DNA from: Cyclostephanos tholiformis
Taxonomy: Eukaryota; Bacillariophyta; Thalassiosirophyceae; Thalassiosirales; Thalassiosiraceae
DNA: 11,474 bases
Assembly: GCA_036939975.1 (NCBI GenBank)
Contig: JALLPB010001359.1
Coordinates: forward strand, 1-11,474
Direction: 5' to 3'
The number at the start of each line of letters is the position of its first letter. Positions within the stretch are counted from its first letter, which is position 1. Of the stretch, positions 1 through 9,600 are shown in pieces. Both the position numbers and the translations under genes were made by a program. The notes under the pieces were generated by a model. It made no database searches, had not been told where the DNA came from, and saw nothing but the letters and a program-made list of their open reading frames with translations.

Positions 1-43
1 GGGGCGACGGAAATGGCCATGGTCAGGCAGTTTTTAAGGGGGA

Positions 44-123
44 GGGAACTGTAACCTGTTACAGTTACACCATAACTGTAACAGGTTACAGTTACACCAT
101 AACTGTAACAGGTTACAGTTCCC
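44..123. repeat. Tandem array of three 20-bp near-palindromes
   Basis: Three copies of a near-palindrome built from AACTGTAAC and GTTACAGTT around a 2-bp centre lie at 47-66, 74-93 and 101-120. They are separated by two identical ACACCAT spacers, giving a 27-bp period. The centre is CT in the first copy and AG in the other two, so the first copy is the reverse complement of the others. As a result 44-66 and 101-123 form an exact 23-bp inverted repeat that includes flanking GGG and CCC. The array could fold as one long hairpin or as three small ones. Confidence 0.95.
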
Positions 124-205
124 TCAACTCCACTGCAATGATGACTGCCATTACTGCATCTTTTGATCCAGGTCTCATCATCTCTCTCCCCTAGCTCAAA
201 TTTGA
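124..205. other. Short spacer with no recognised feature
   Basis: Pyrimidine-rich sequence between the palindrome array and the possible coding relic. I see no gene or motif in it. Confidence 0.5.
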
Positions 206-682
206 TTGTTGATTGTGTCCGCTACTCGCTGCCACCATCAAACGCCCCCGTCCCTTGATACCTTTGTCATCATTGGCTCTGTCAATGCAGGTGTCGAGGG
301 CTGTGCTTTTATTGGGAGAGCTGTGAGAGCTGCAACGCGAATGATCAAAAAATTTGTTGATTATGAATTCGAGATGGCAGTGGATAAAATAAAGGCAAAC
401 AAACAATAATATTATCAAATGTCTGCATCTATTTGCGGGGCAATCAGGCAGCCAGAAGGGGCTGTTGCGGTCGACCGAACAATCGTGTACAATACAGTTG
501 ATGCAAAATTGTGGATATTTTGGGGACCACACGCAATAGATGATGTGCACCTTGCACCTGCTGACACAAAATTGGGTAGAGGGCATGTTGTGATGGGTCT
601 TGGGAAGGGGTCAGGAGTCTTATCGCCAGGGGTGAAGCATCCTTCCTTGCCAAGGATGCATCAGAAGCGCCCAGCAAGATGA
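206..682 (+). pseudogene. Possible decayed coding segment, function unknown
   Basis: One reading frame stays open from 206 to 682, about 158 codons, except for a TAA at 407-409. There is no ATG near the 5' end of the frame; the first part opens at a TTG directly after a stop. The second half begins MSASICGAIRQPEG and ends with a basic tail. The composition looks protein-like on both sides of the stop, which is why I list it, but I recognise no domain. It may be a relic of a gene or mobile element, or a chance opening. The opposite strand is also partly open here, which weakens the case. Confidence 0.2.
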
Positions 683-917
683 TATTGATGAGGTATCAAA
701 TATTGTACTGCCATGCCCCGGTAGTTAGGTCATTTAACAAATATTAGAGGGAGGTATAGCGATTTTTTATTAATGTATTAGTTGGACTTAAAAGGGCAAA
801 AACTCCATTTTAAAATGAGTTCCTAGCTATGTAGAGGGTGAGCAACAAAAATTAGGATACCACTTCCTATATATGTGAGATACTAAAAAACCATTTTCAT
901 TGTTGGTTTTGGATGAT
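683..917. other. AT-rich intergenic DNA, nothing recognised
   Basis: AT-rich sequence with stops in all frames. No gene, RNA or repeat was seen before the hairpin that follows. Confidence 0.6.
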
Positions 918-972
918 TGTGAAGCATAATTGTTTCTCACAATTTTCAAGTGAGAAACAATTATGCTTCACA
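918..972. repeat. Perfect 23-bp inverted repeat (hairpin)
   Basis: The arms at 918-940 and 950-972 are exact reverse complements, beginning TGTGAAGC and ending GCTTCACA, around a 9-base AT-rich loop. Beyond the perfect stem the flanks keep weak complementarity (TTGGATG on the left, CATCCAA on the right), suggesting an older and longer foldback. If transcribed it would form a stable stem-loop. Candidate identities are a small-RNA precursor, a foldback/MITE remnant or a snapped-back duplication; the sequence alone does not decide. Confidence 0.95.
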
Positions 973-1440
973 CCCATCCAATCATATTCCATGGTGACCA
1001 TGGCAACCCCCTCTCCCGGCCAACACCAAGCCAAAACATGATAAAAAAGGGGGCAGTGTTGCTAAAAAAAATGGCGGATAGCTGGGGTTAGTGTGCATTG
1101 ATTCAACGCAGCAGCACAGAAAAAGCCGGTAAAATGGATGTAAAAACTTACCTTTTGTTTGCTGGCACACTGGTTGCTGGCCTCCATAATAATATTCAAT
1201 AAAATAAAGAATAATATTAGTTTTCGGTTAAAAAATATATCGCTGTGTTGCAACAATTGAGTACTATCAGTAAGGCTATTGGACTCACCTTCAAAATTGA
1301 AGCCGCTGGAGGGCGGCGGGCGGCAGGGGACCATTGTGTTGTGTTTTTTTGTTTTTTTTTCGTTGTGAGTTGTGTGTTTTTTGGTGTGGGAGGGGCGGAT
1401 GGTTGAAGAGAGTCCACTGTTGGTCTCAGAGGATTAAAAA
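973..1440. other. Intergenic DNA, nothing recognised
   Basis: Mixed-composition DNA with T-rich and G-rich runs, including a T/G tract near 1335-1385. The short open frames on the minus strand overlap one another in different frames and resemble no protein. A small inverted repeat, CCATGG-TGA-CCATGG, lies near 990. Confidence 0.5.
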
Positions 1441-1539
1441 AAATCACCTACATACGTGGGTTTTGTATAAAATATAGACTCCAATTTTTTCTTTAGAAAT
1501 CACTCATACATACGTCAGGATTTTGTATGAAAAAAGACT
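1441..1539 (+). repeat. Imperfect direct repeat of about 42 bp
   Basis: Copies at about 1441-1482 and 1497-1539 share AAATCAC, ACATACGT, TTTTGTAT and AGACT blocks in the same order, about 57 bp apart, with several substitutions and small indels. This looks like an old tandem duplication. No function is apparent. Confidence 0.7.
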
Positions 1540-1880
1540 GCATCTTCCTCAATGGTTTCTAAGAAGCAATTTTATTCAATTAGACAAGAATTGCCAAAGT
1601 TATTCGATTTTTATCTGCTATGTGCATAGGACTACAGTAGATGAAACAAGAAAAAGTGAAAACTTAATATTTTCTTTATTTTAATGTATCACAACTCATA
1701 TACAAGAGATTTCTCTTCCGGGACATAGAATGTGTTGCAAAATAAGAAAAATCAAAATGTATTTCTGATTCTACGCAATATTTAGGTAATATACACATCG
1801 TACATACAAAGGAGAAAAGCGAAATATAAGTCCATGTAAAGGATTTTTTGTCCCATTCAACAAAATTCCAAGATAATATG
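1540..1880. other. AT-rich intergenic DNA with a weak minus-strand ORF
   Basis: This stretch is mostly AT-rich. A minus-strand ORF of 106 codons with a true ATG runs from 1996 to 1676. Its first third is Asn/Asp-rich (from the low-complexity DNA next door), the rest is Phe/Ser/Cys-rich, and no domain is recognisable. I do not treat it as a gene. Confidence 0.4.
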
Positions 1881-2640
1881 GGGCATAATTCTGTTTCTGA
1901 TGGATCGTCTGTGGCATGATTGTCGTCGTTCATGGATGTGTTATTATTACCAACCCAAAAATCACCATCATCGTTAATGCCCATATTCTCCCCCATATCA
2001 CAACCACCACATCCCCCCCACCCCCTATCACCATGTCCACAAATGTGCTAGCCACCAATTCCACCTCGGTTGATGTCGTTTGATGGCAATATCGTCAATG
2101 CCATTGCTGTTGCATACAGTGACAACCAAGAGGTATGATGATGAAAATGGTGTGGATTAGCCTCCGTCGTCATTTTTGTTACCATCGTCATTGACACAAT
2201 GGGCATTGATCAACCCTTCAACAATGACATCATTGTCATCACCCCCCTCCCCCCCATCATCTCCACCTCGTCATCATCATCACCATCAATGCTGCTAAAA
2301 CGGGGGGGATATCTTTCACCATGGCATGCCATGTACAAAAGCAATGGTCCATCCGTACCAATAACATCATCAACATCCACATCATCACCATTGCCATCGC
2401 CGGCAACGCTCGAGGCAATGTTATCCCAAATCTTTCCATTGCAATCGCCATCCCCACCGATATTGTATGCCCCGTCATCTTCATTCCACTCATGTTACCC
2501 CCCCAATGATGGAGAATCCAGTCGTCCTCATTGTTGTGGATCTTGTCATTGTTCAGCCCCTGTCTGCCATGGTTGTTCCTGTTGCCATTGTCATTCTCAT
2601 TGATGATCCAAGCCATGACCATTGTCCAGAGAGGGTTCAC
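1880..2640 (+). repeat. Pyrimidine-rich CAT/CCA low-complexity domain
   Basis: About 760 bp built from irregular runs of CATCAT, CCATTG, TCATTG and C-runs on the plus strand. Stops are scarce, so several frames on both strands are open together (for example 2199-2603 plus and 2640-2257 minus). Their translations are simple Ser/Pro, His/Cys or Met/Asn strings that follow the nucleotide repeat, so I read none as a gene. Confidence 0.75.
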
Positions 2641-3235
2641 CTACTCTCATTATATTATTCATATAACATTTGATATGAGGAATGCCAGCCATCTGGCAAT
2701 CCCCAAGGCACTAGTAGGGATCCATTGTTGCTATTGAACCAGTGGTGATCCTCATAGGTGTAAGACCATAAGCCATGGGTGAAGGGCGGCAGGAGAAACT
2801 TTGCCTATCCTGTTGGAGGGTGGGGAAGGCATGGGGCAGGGCAGGTTTACGGAAAATATGCTTCTTTGGAAGGCAGCGAAGGCGTGTGGATGTGGGAATT
2901 GGTGTGTGTTGTTTGTGCCTGCACTCAGCAGGAAAATTTTGTCAATTTCGCTGAGAAGGCTAAGATCATTTACAAGCTGGGGAGAATTTATTTGACCTCC
3001 ATTGTTGTGCCCATGGCAGGGGGGGAGTGGGAGCAGAGCAAATATACATAAAGAGGAGGGCCAAAGCTGCTCAGACGGTCATGGTGTTGGTAGATACCAT
3101 TGCACTACTAGCTTCATCGTGCTGGGATAGTTGATACTGGATTCCAATGCAGCTTGTACATAAAAATGTATATTTAGTAATCAGTAATTGTTCATGAGCA
3201 GATACTGTATCCCCGGACAATAAATTGTGGAAATT
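2641..3235. other. Intergenic DNA with a possible Copia-like relic
   Basis: The only item of note is a plus-strand frame at 2801-2995 that contains VLFVPALSRKILSIS. This resembles the VPxLSxxLLSVS motif found just downstream of the protease in Copia-type retrotransposon polyproteins. The frame is short and no other element part was recognised, so a chance match is possible. The overlapping frame from 2779 opens with GTG and looks spurious. Confidence 0.3.
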
Positions 3236-3360
3236 GGGATCCCCACATCAAAAACCATAATGGTGATCCCCCTTTCAAAATGAGGATCACATACAAATGC
3301 ATCCCCATAATGAAATGAGGATCCCCATATTGAAATGGTGATTTACATATCCTCATTTTT
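3236..3360. repeat. Irregular GGATCC / GAAATG repeat cluster
   Basis: Four or five degenerate units of about 25-35 bp share the elements AAATGAGGAT, GATCCCCATA and ATGGTGAT. Examples are GGGATCCCCACAT at the left, TCAAAATGAGGATCAC in the middle and GAAATGAGGATCCCCATA at the right. Some blocks also recur in reverse orientation (ATCCTCAT near 3349). This looks like a decayed minisatellite. Confidence 0.7.
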
Positions 3361-4293
3361 ACCCATTTGCTTTTTTAAATTTGTGTACTATTCCTATCAT
3401 AGCATCTACTGTATGTCCTGATAACCTACAGTAGTATTAAAAAACATGCAAGAAAAGGAAAAATCACGAGGTGTTTTATGAGCTCTACCCAGTCACAATA
3501 AATATTTTTTCTTCCGTAGATTCAAATTAGGAATAAGTATGAAAAGCCTGATTTTTCAACTTGTAATTAATGACCAACTGTTTTCTATTTCTCAGGGAAA
3601 ACACCATCACTTTTGGGGTATTTATCTCAAATACTTTGCAGTGCATAGATAGAAAGAGGACAGTCTCAGCTTTCCAACAGTATATGGGTCGGGTGGGTAA
3701 AAGTATTTATGCATTACCTTACTGATTTATGACCAGGATTTTGACCATAAACCAGTAAAGTGATACCAGACTAGTAGTGAACTTCGGATGCTCATAACTA
3801 GTATGTATTTTTGCCAGGGAACTCCGGATGGTTACAGAAACCACCCTATAACATCGTGGTGCTTAGAGCTATGCAGATTCTGACAAAAACTTGTGGATTC
3901 CCCTAAGCTTACGGTTCTAAGTTCTAACAATATGTTACATGGGAGGTAGTGTAATAATGTCCCATTCATTTACTACATAGACCGACGTACTATTTTATTT
4001 TTTTATGAATCCCCCATTATGCATACAGATTTTGTTGCATGATGTTGGCATGACCGCAACCAAATCCAATGGCACCATTACAACTCAGACACCCACCACC
4101 CAAGGATGTTACGGAGCATGCTGGTGCCGTTTAGGATTCAATCCATTAGGTGAGGATGACATTGCCATTCAATTTGTTGCCACTGTTGTGTTTTTTTGTA
4201 ATACATAAAAACACCATTTCTTTAGAACAGCGGCCTCCGAGCATCTCCCCTCCCCATAATGAGGACACTGGACATCATGGGGGTCCACTGTGA
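3361..4293. other. AT-rich intergenic DNA, nothing recognised
   Basis: More than 900 bp with stops in all frames. One plus-strand ORF with ATG at 4005 (67 codons) has no recognisable domain. No RNA gene or strong repeat was seen. Confidence 0.6.
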
Positions 4294-4734
4294 ATGCTCT
4301 GGACCAACGTGGTGGACAAGGCCTTTGTTGCCCTGGCACAAGCAATGGGCTCCATCAGCATCATGCTAAAGGGGGGGTTTGAGATGAGTGTGATTGATGA
4401 TGACATGACAATCAACTATGGTGGGGAGAAGAAGGCAAAAGGAGGAGGAGGAGGGCATGGGGGGGCGATGACCACCACCACCACAATGTTGACAACAATG
4501 TTGATGATGAAGCATGCCAGTGGAGTGAGGAGAGGGGGATCATTACAATTGGTGGAGGAGGAGTACCATACTCAGCAATCAATCAGGAGGAACATTGAGG
4601 CTGACACCGACAACAACAATGATGATGACAGTGACAGCGACAGCGACAAGGATGACAATGTCAGCAATGGTGGCAATGACAAAAACAAATGTGGCCATAG
4701 GGGGGGGAATCACAAGGGCAATCAATTATGGTGA
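4294..4734 (+). CDS. Low-complexity ORF of 146 codons, doubtful gene
   Basis: The frame starts at a true ATG (4294) and encodes 146 residues. The first 50 residues have fairly normal composition (VDKAFVALAQAMGS). The rest is simple sequence: a Gly run near 51-57, a Thr run near 60-64, and an Asp/Asn/Ser stretch near 105-130 that comes from GAT/GAC/AAC repeats. It lies inside the purine-rich domain, where open frames are expected by chance. No domain is recognised. It could be a real acidic low-complexity protein, but the composition is explained by the DNA tract, so I rate it low. Confidence 0.15.
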   Translation: MLWTNVVDKAFVALAQAMGSISIMLKGGFEMSVIDDDMTINYGGEKKAKGGGGGHGGAMTTTTTMLTTMLMMKHASGVRRGGSLQLVEEEYHTQQSIRRNIEADTDNNNDDDSDSDSDKDDNVSNGGNDKNKCGHRGGNHKGNQLW

Positions 4735-4960
4735 TGAGATGGTGATGATGAAGATGATGGGGGGTTGAGAATGATGAAGACGATATGGGTTGAGAATTAG
4801 AAATGAAGAGGAGGAAGGAAGGGGGGGGTCGACTACAACAACAAAGACAAAGCAAATGCTGACAAAGTTGCATGCCGGCAGAGGGAGGGAGGTATTGTGG
4901 CCATGATGCACAGTGGTGGCAATATCTATGCCCAATGATGGGCCTTTTGGTGAGATGCAG
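4370..4960 (+). repeat. Purine-rich GAT/GGA low-complexity domain with an internal duplication
   Basis: The plus strand is dominated by GATGATG, GGAGGAGG, CAACAA and G-runs. Two diverged copies of one segment can be seen. Copy A begins at 4409 (CAATCAACTATGGTGG), continues through a GACCACCACCACCAC tract, and reaches GCATGCCAGTGGAG at 4512. Copy B begins at 4719 (CAATCAATTATGGTGA), continues through GACTACAACAACAA, and reaches GCATGCCGGCAGAG at 4870. The starts are 310 bp apart and copy B is about 48 bp longer. Confidence 0.7.
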
Positions 4961-5096
4961 GTTGGTCATTATTGCCCTAAATTAGGAACTAGGATAGATC
5001 CAATAGGTAATTTTAATAGACGAGGCTTAGCCCCATCATTATGATAGTGTTATTAGTGATTATTGAAGCACCAAATCATCTTGGCATTGTAGTATT

Positions 5097-6413
5097 TCAT
5101 CGTTTTGGCACCATATCAGCAGCCGTCAGAGTGAGTATGCATGAATTATCAGTTGTCTTGCCAGAACCCTCAAAAATATACCAACATCTACGTAGGAATT
5201 CATGAATCTGGAGTTTTTGCAATTGAAGACTTTCAGCTGCAAACATGGAATTAATGCAGGGGTGGTCTTCCTCCAAATCACATTCAAAATCCTGATAGGA
5301 TGGGACTGCCAGTACCTATGCCCACCAAATTGCACTTGGGAGGAAGGTTGTAACCCCATTTTTCCAAAAGTAAAGGGCATTATGTCCAAACTTTGTAACC
5401 AGTCTGGTATCTATCTTGATTAAGAGATATTCATGGTGACTACCCTCTCTATGGTATCATGTGTAAATTTGGTTGGCGGAAATGGCCCCCTACCTGTTAT
5501 GGTTGTTGGACAGCTGAAGTGAGTGCATTGACATCAACCCCACATCAAGGAGGAAGATTGGCGCACTCAGCAAGTTGGTCACCGTTGAGCTGTTACACTT
5601 TACTTGTCTTTACTAGTCTATGGTACTTTCTACAGAGTGATTTAGTGTTAATGATTTTTTACAGAGTAATTGCAAACATCATCATGAATGTCAATATTAC
5701 AATGACTTAACACTATGAAATTATTATACATAGTTCCCTCCTAAAATGTATCCATTTCTCCTGTTAAAGCAGTCTCCTCGTCTCCCCCTATGAATGTGGA
5801 AGCAATTCCAACTAATGAATTGCTCCCATAAGAAGCCCACCTGAAAAACACCAGGGAATCAGACAAATATCCCAGAATCCTCTCTTCCAAGCACATGCTA
5901 TCCAACAAGCTTTCGATGTAGGGATAAGCTCTCCCTTGTGTCAATATGCTTGGACACAATTGTGTAAAGGTTACTCACAAATTTCATTTTAAATGGACCA
6001 GCTGTGTGACATGTTGTGTGGTGTTTTAGGTACACCGGGATACAACACAAATCCCAGCAACTTCAACTTCACCAAGAGGTCAATATTATTCCTTATTTCT
6101 TCCCAGGCCGCCATCCTTTGGATTCCATGCACCCAAATAGAGAGGTCGGTTGAGTTCACATGAACTTGTGGAATACTTTTACGTCCATCCACCCCTTCTC
6201 AATCATTCCAAATGTCACCTGATGAAATCATTTCTGCTTTAGTCCCCACATTCCCCTCACCACTGGCGTGTGATCAATTACATTTATGTCAATTTGCATC
6301 GTGCCCTTTGACTGCGTCTTTTTCACAAATTGAACGTGAGGTGAAGGTACCTCGCCAGCAGCGTGCTGCTCCCACATATCAATGTTGTGCTGAGCGAGGA
6401 CTTCAACGTCAAA
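5097..6413 (-). pseudogene. Possible decayed coding region, function unknown
   Basis: Several stretches read like protein on this strand but do not form one ORF. 6413-6228 is open for 61 codons (contains NIDMWEQHAAGEVPSP). From about 6260 to 5989 a shifted frame continues, with a TGA at 6201-6199 (contains IQRMAAWEEIRNNIDLLVK). 5959-5741 follows in another frame (contains YPYIESLLDSMCLEERILGY). From about 5610 to 5097 a single frame carries stops only at 5492, 5459 and 5318, and ends with a 73-codon open stretch containing ESLQLQKLQIHEFLRRCWYI. I recognise no family. It lies 270 bp downstream of the kinesin in the same orientation. A dead gene or transposon is the likeliest reading. A multi-exon gene, or chance openings, remain possible; some plus-strand frames here are open too. 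Confidence 0.3.
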
Positions 6414-6682
6414 TCAAACTGAAGGGAATAGAGAGTCCTAGATGATCATCTCCGGACGTCCTTCTTTTTAATTGATTGATTTCCTTGCTTTAATATGATT
6501 AATTTTCTGCGCCGTGGTAATTGCTAGGCAACAATGTAAAAAATAACAAATATTGAACAATGTCCAGTGGTCTCAATCCGTCCAGTCATCCGCTGATGTT
6601 TGCAAAATCTTGAACGCTAACCCAAAGATTTCAGCTAAATAATGTGACAATTAAAGAAAAGGCCATAGTAAGTACCCTACGA
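6414..6682. other. Downstream flank of the kinesin gene
   Basis: AT-rich DNA downstream of the preferred kinesin stop; it would hold the 3' UTR. No canonical AATAAA was seen on the minus strand. The alternative unspliced stop (6653-6651) falls within it. Confidence 0.5.
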
Positions 6683-9600
6683 TCATTCTCCCTGGTAACT
6701 CAGATGAACTAAATCTACAATCAAAACATATTACAATGGAAGATAATTTTGTTAGGTCTCGATGCCAGTGACAGCTCCACTTGTGCATCATGTGCACACA
6801 GTCACAGAAGAAGTTCTCACCATCTTTCAAAGTTTCGGCCATTCCAACGAGCTTTCCCTTGAACTTCCGCCTCCTCTCTTTTGCCTCATTCCGTCTATCC
6901 ATGGACTTCTGAATTTCATTTGTCAACATCTGTTCTAATTTCAACTTATCCTTGGTGAGATCGTCAATTGTGGCTTTAAGGGAGGCAACATCATTTTCTT
7001 GGGCAGCATTATTGCTATTTTTTGCAGAAGCTAACTGCCCTCTCAAATCTTGGTTCGTGCGTTCCAACTCAGCGACGCAATTCGAAAGATTAATCACACT
7101 CTCAGTATTTCCAAGCCTCAATGCCTCAATTTCAACACTAAGAGCTTTCAATTTTTCTTGATGTTCGTTATTTTTCTTCTCCGCCATCAATGTTTGTTCC
7201 ACCTCCATTTGTTTGAGCTCCCGGAGGTATGATTCACGGTCATCCTCCTGACGCTTCATCAGAATATGCTTTTCAGATTCGTTTTCGATTAAGGTCCTCT
7301 CAAGTTCATTATTGTGCTTCTTTAGATCACATATTTCCTTCTTTAAGTGCACCTCGAGTCTTGTCTTTTCCCGCTCTATACACTTGGCTCTACCAAGGGC
7401 AAGCTCAATGTTAGCTTTCAGACAAACAATTTCATCCTCTGACTCTTGTAAAGCCTTTTCCATCTGTAGTCGACGTTCATCCGACCTAGCCGTTTCCCTT
7501 TTGATGCGCTCGATTTCCCTCTCAAATTCTTTCACCAATCCGTCATCGTATTCGACTTTTGTGTTGCTGAGAGAATGATCGTTTTGTGAGCCAAGAGGCA
7601 ACAATATTCATACATTGATGAACAAATTATCCCTACCTTTTTGCATTAGTCCTGACGAGCATGGTCCGCGTGGCAAAGTCAAGCGTCGATTTAGATTCTT
7701 CCAAGTATTTGAAGTCGGGGCTGATACAGCAGATGCATCCCATTCGAGCGTTACTTTTCTCGGCAATGTGAGGGTATATTGGTGAGAAATTCTGATGTTG
7801 CGTTTGAGGAAAGGTGCTATACATTCACTCTTACCCAGATAGAGATGGCTTTAGAATTCGCGTTAGCTTGCTGTCCCTGTAATTGATGTGCCCCCCGTCT
7901 CTCTTCCCGAGCTTCGATAACACTCGGGAAAGGGTGAGAAGACTTGGGTCGGGGTCATGTTGTAAAATTTGCGATCGCGTGTGCATCAGATATTAGCTTA
8001 ATCGAAGCATCAAGTTCAATGTCGCTTTTTGATGAAAATGAGAGTGGAACGATTTTTTTTATTCACCTTTGGTTGATTTTTCCTCCCTCTTTCTGGCGTT
8101 GACCAGTGGCGCCTGAAACCCTCACCGACTCAGAGCCGGCGAGGTCGACAAGATACAGATTGCTCGCCGTAGTGATTACCTTCCGGCTACTTGTTGTAAC
8201 TGATTTGCTCATGCGGTTATTTTCCTTATCCTCCTCCTCCTCCTCCGACGACGACGACGAGCCGCCTTGCCCAGATCCATCGAGGGAATGCATCACCTCG
8301 GCCTTCATCGCCTCCCTCCTCTCGTACGTGATGCCAAAGATGGTGTGACTCCTCGAAGATCGTTCGTTCATGGCCGTCGATCCGACGGTCCTGTTTCCCT
8401 CAGCGGTGCGCACAGCGTCCATGAGCTCGTCGATGTCGTTCACGATCCTCTCGATCAAACCTGGTATTTGGACGTTCCCCCTCCGGTCCTCCTGGATGGG
8501 CAACGACGTCGTAGTTGCGTACGCAGTCGTCGTCCCGCCGCCGCCGCAGCAAACTAGCAAATCCCGAAGTTCCTCATTGTAGAGCTCCATGCACGAAATT
8601 CGGACGGTGGTCAGCGACTTACGATGCGGAGGGGAGAACGATGATGGGATGCCCCCTCCCCTCGTATCGTCCATCATCATCCCGAAAAGGTCCCTACCCA
8701 CGGCCATGAGGATGCCGTGCATGGTGTGCGTTTTCCCTTAAGAAACGTTTCCGTTGGGATGGTAAAGGTTTAGAATCGCACGACCGACCACGAGGGGAAA
8801 AAATTCAACCACGTATCGTGATGTTAACTCACCCGTGCTAGTTTGGCCGTAGGTGAAGACCGTGCCGTTCCTGCCCTGCCGCACCACCGACTCGACGATG
8901 TCGGCGACCATCTCCTCGTATAGCTGGAGGGTGGTGCTATTTTCGCCGTACACGCGATCGTAGACGCATAATCTCGATGTTTCGTCCTCGGACGTCGATC
9001 CCCCTCCTCTTCCATCCGTGGGGAAATTCCGCACGATGGCGTTCCCATCGGCCGATAGGGCGTAGGCCCGCGGTTGCGCCGTCGCCGCATCGTCGTCGTC
9101 GTCGTCGATGTCGCTCGTCGCGATGGACATGGGACGGATCCTGACGCACACCCTCACGCCCTCCCCCTCCTCGCCGCTCCGGCCTCGGATCGGGGAGGTC
9201 GAGGTGGTGGTGGTAGTACATGCGGGGGCAGCAGCGACGGCCGCGATGGAAGACGATGGGGACGCGAACTTTGATAATTCGCGTGGTGGCGGCGTCCCTC
9301 GTCCCGGATTCGTTCCGCCGTCGACGACAATCCCCGACATCGACGGCGTCTTCGATGCCAATGATCCCCTCGCGGCCGACGAGATGATGCGGTCCTTCCC
9401 GGGAGAGCGCGCGGACGATCGCTTGGGCGTTCTCGGGCACGACGATCGATTCCCATCCCCGCCCGATGCGGCAGTAGTAACGATCGGGAATGCATCGTCC
9501 TCCATGGCCATGGACTTGGCATGGGGAGAGGAACGAATGCCCGGCTTGGTCATACGCGATGCCTCGTCCCTCGGCGGGGTTGTGGCGGCGATGCCGCCGT

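Noticed and set aside
44..123. CRISPR-like array of short repeats and spacers
   Set aside because: There are only three units, the spacers are identical 7-mers, and the genome is eukaryotic with spliced genes.
918..972. Hairpin as a bacterial-type transcription terminator
   Set aside because: The setting is eukaryotic, no gene ends next to it, and it lacks a following T-run.
2199..2640. Overlapping ORFs on both strands of the CAT/CCA domain
   Set aside because: Their translations are simple sequence dictated by the nucleotide repeat, and both strands are open at once.
6228..6413. The 61-codon minus-strand open segment as a further kinesin exon
   Set aside because: The CTCAG acceptor inside it does not match the phase left by exon 5, and no other consistent splice was found.
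6212..6445. Plus-strand ORF of 77 codons with an ATG
   Set aside because: It overlaps the minus-strand relic, has no recognised domain, and is isolated. I cannot exclude it, but support is no better than for the opposite strand.
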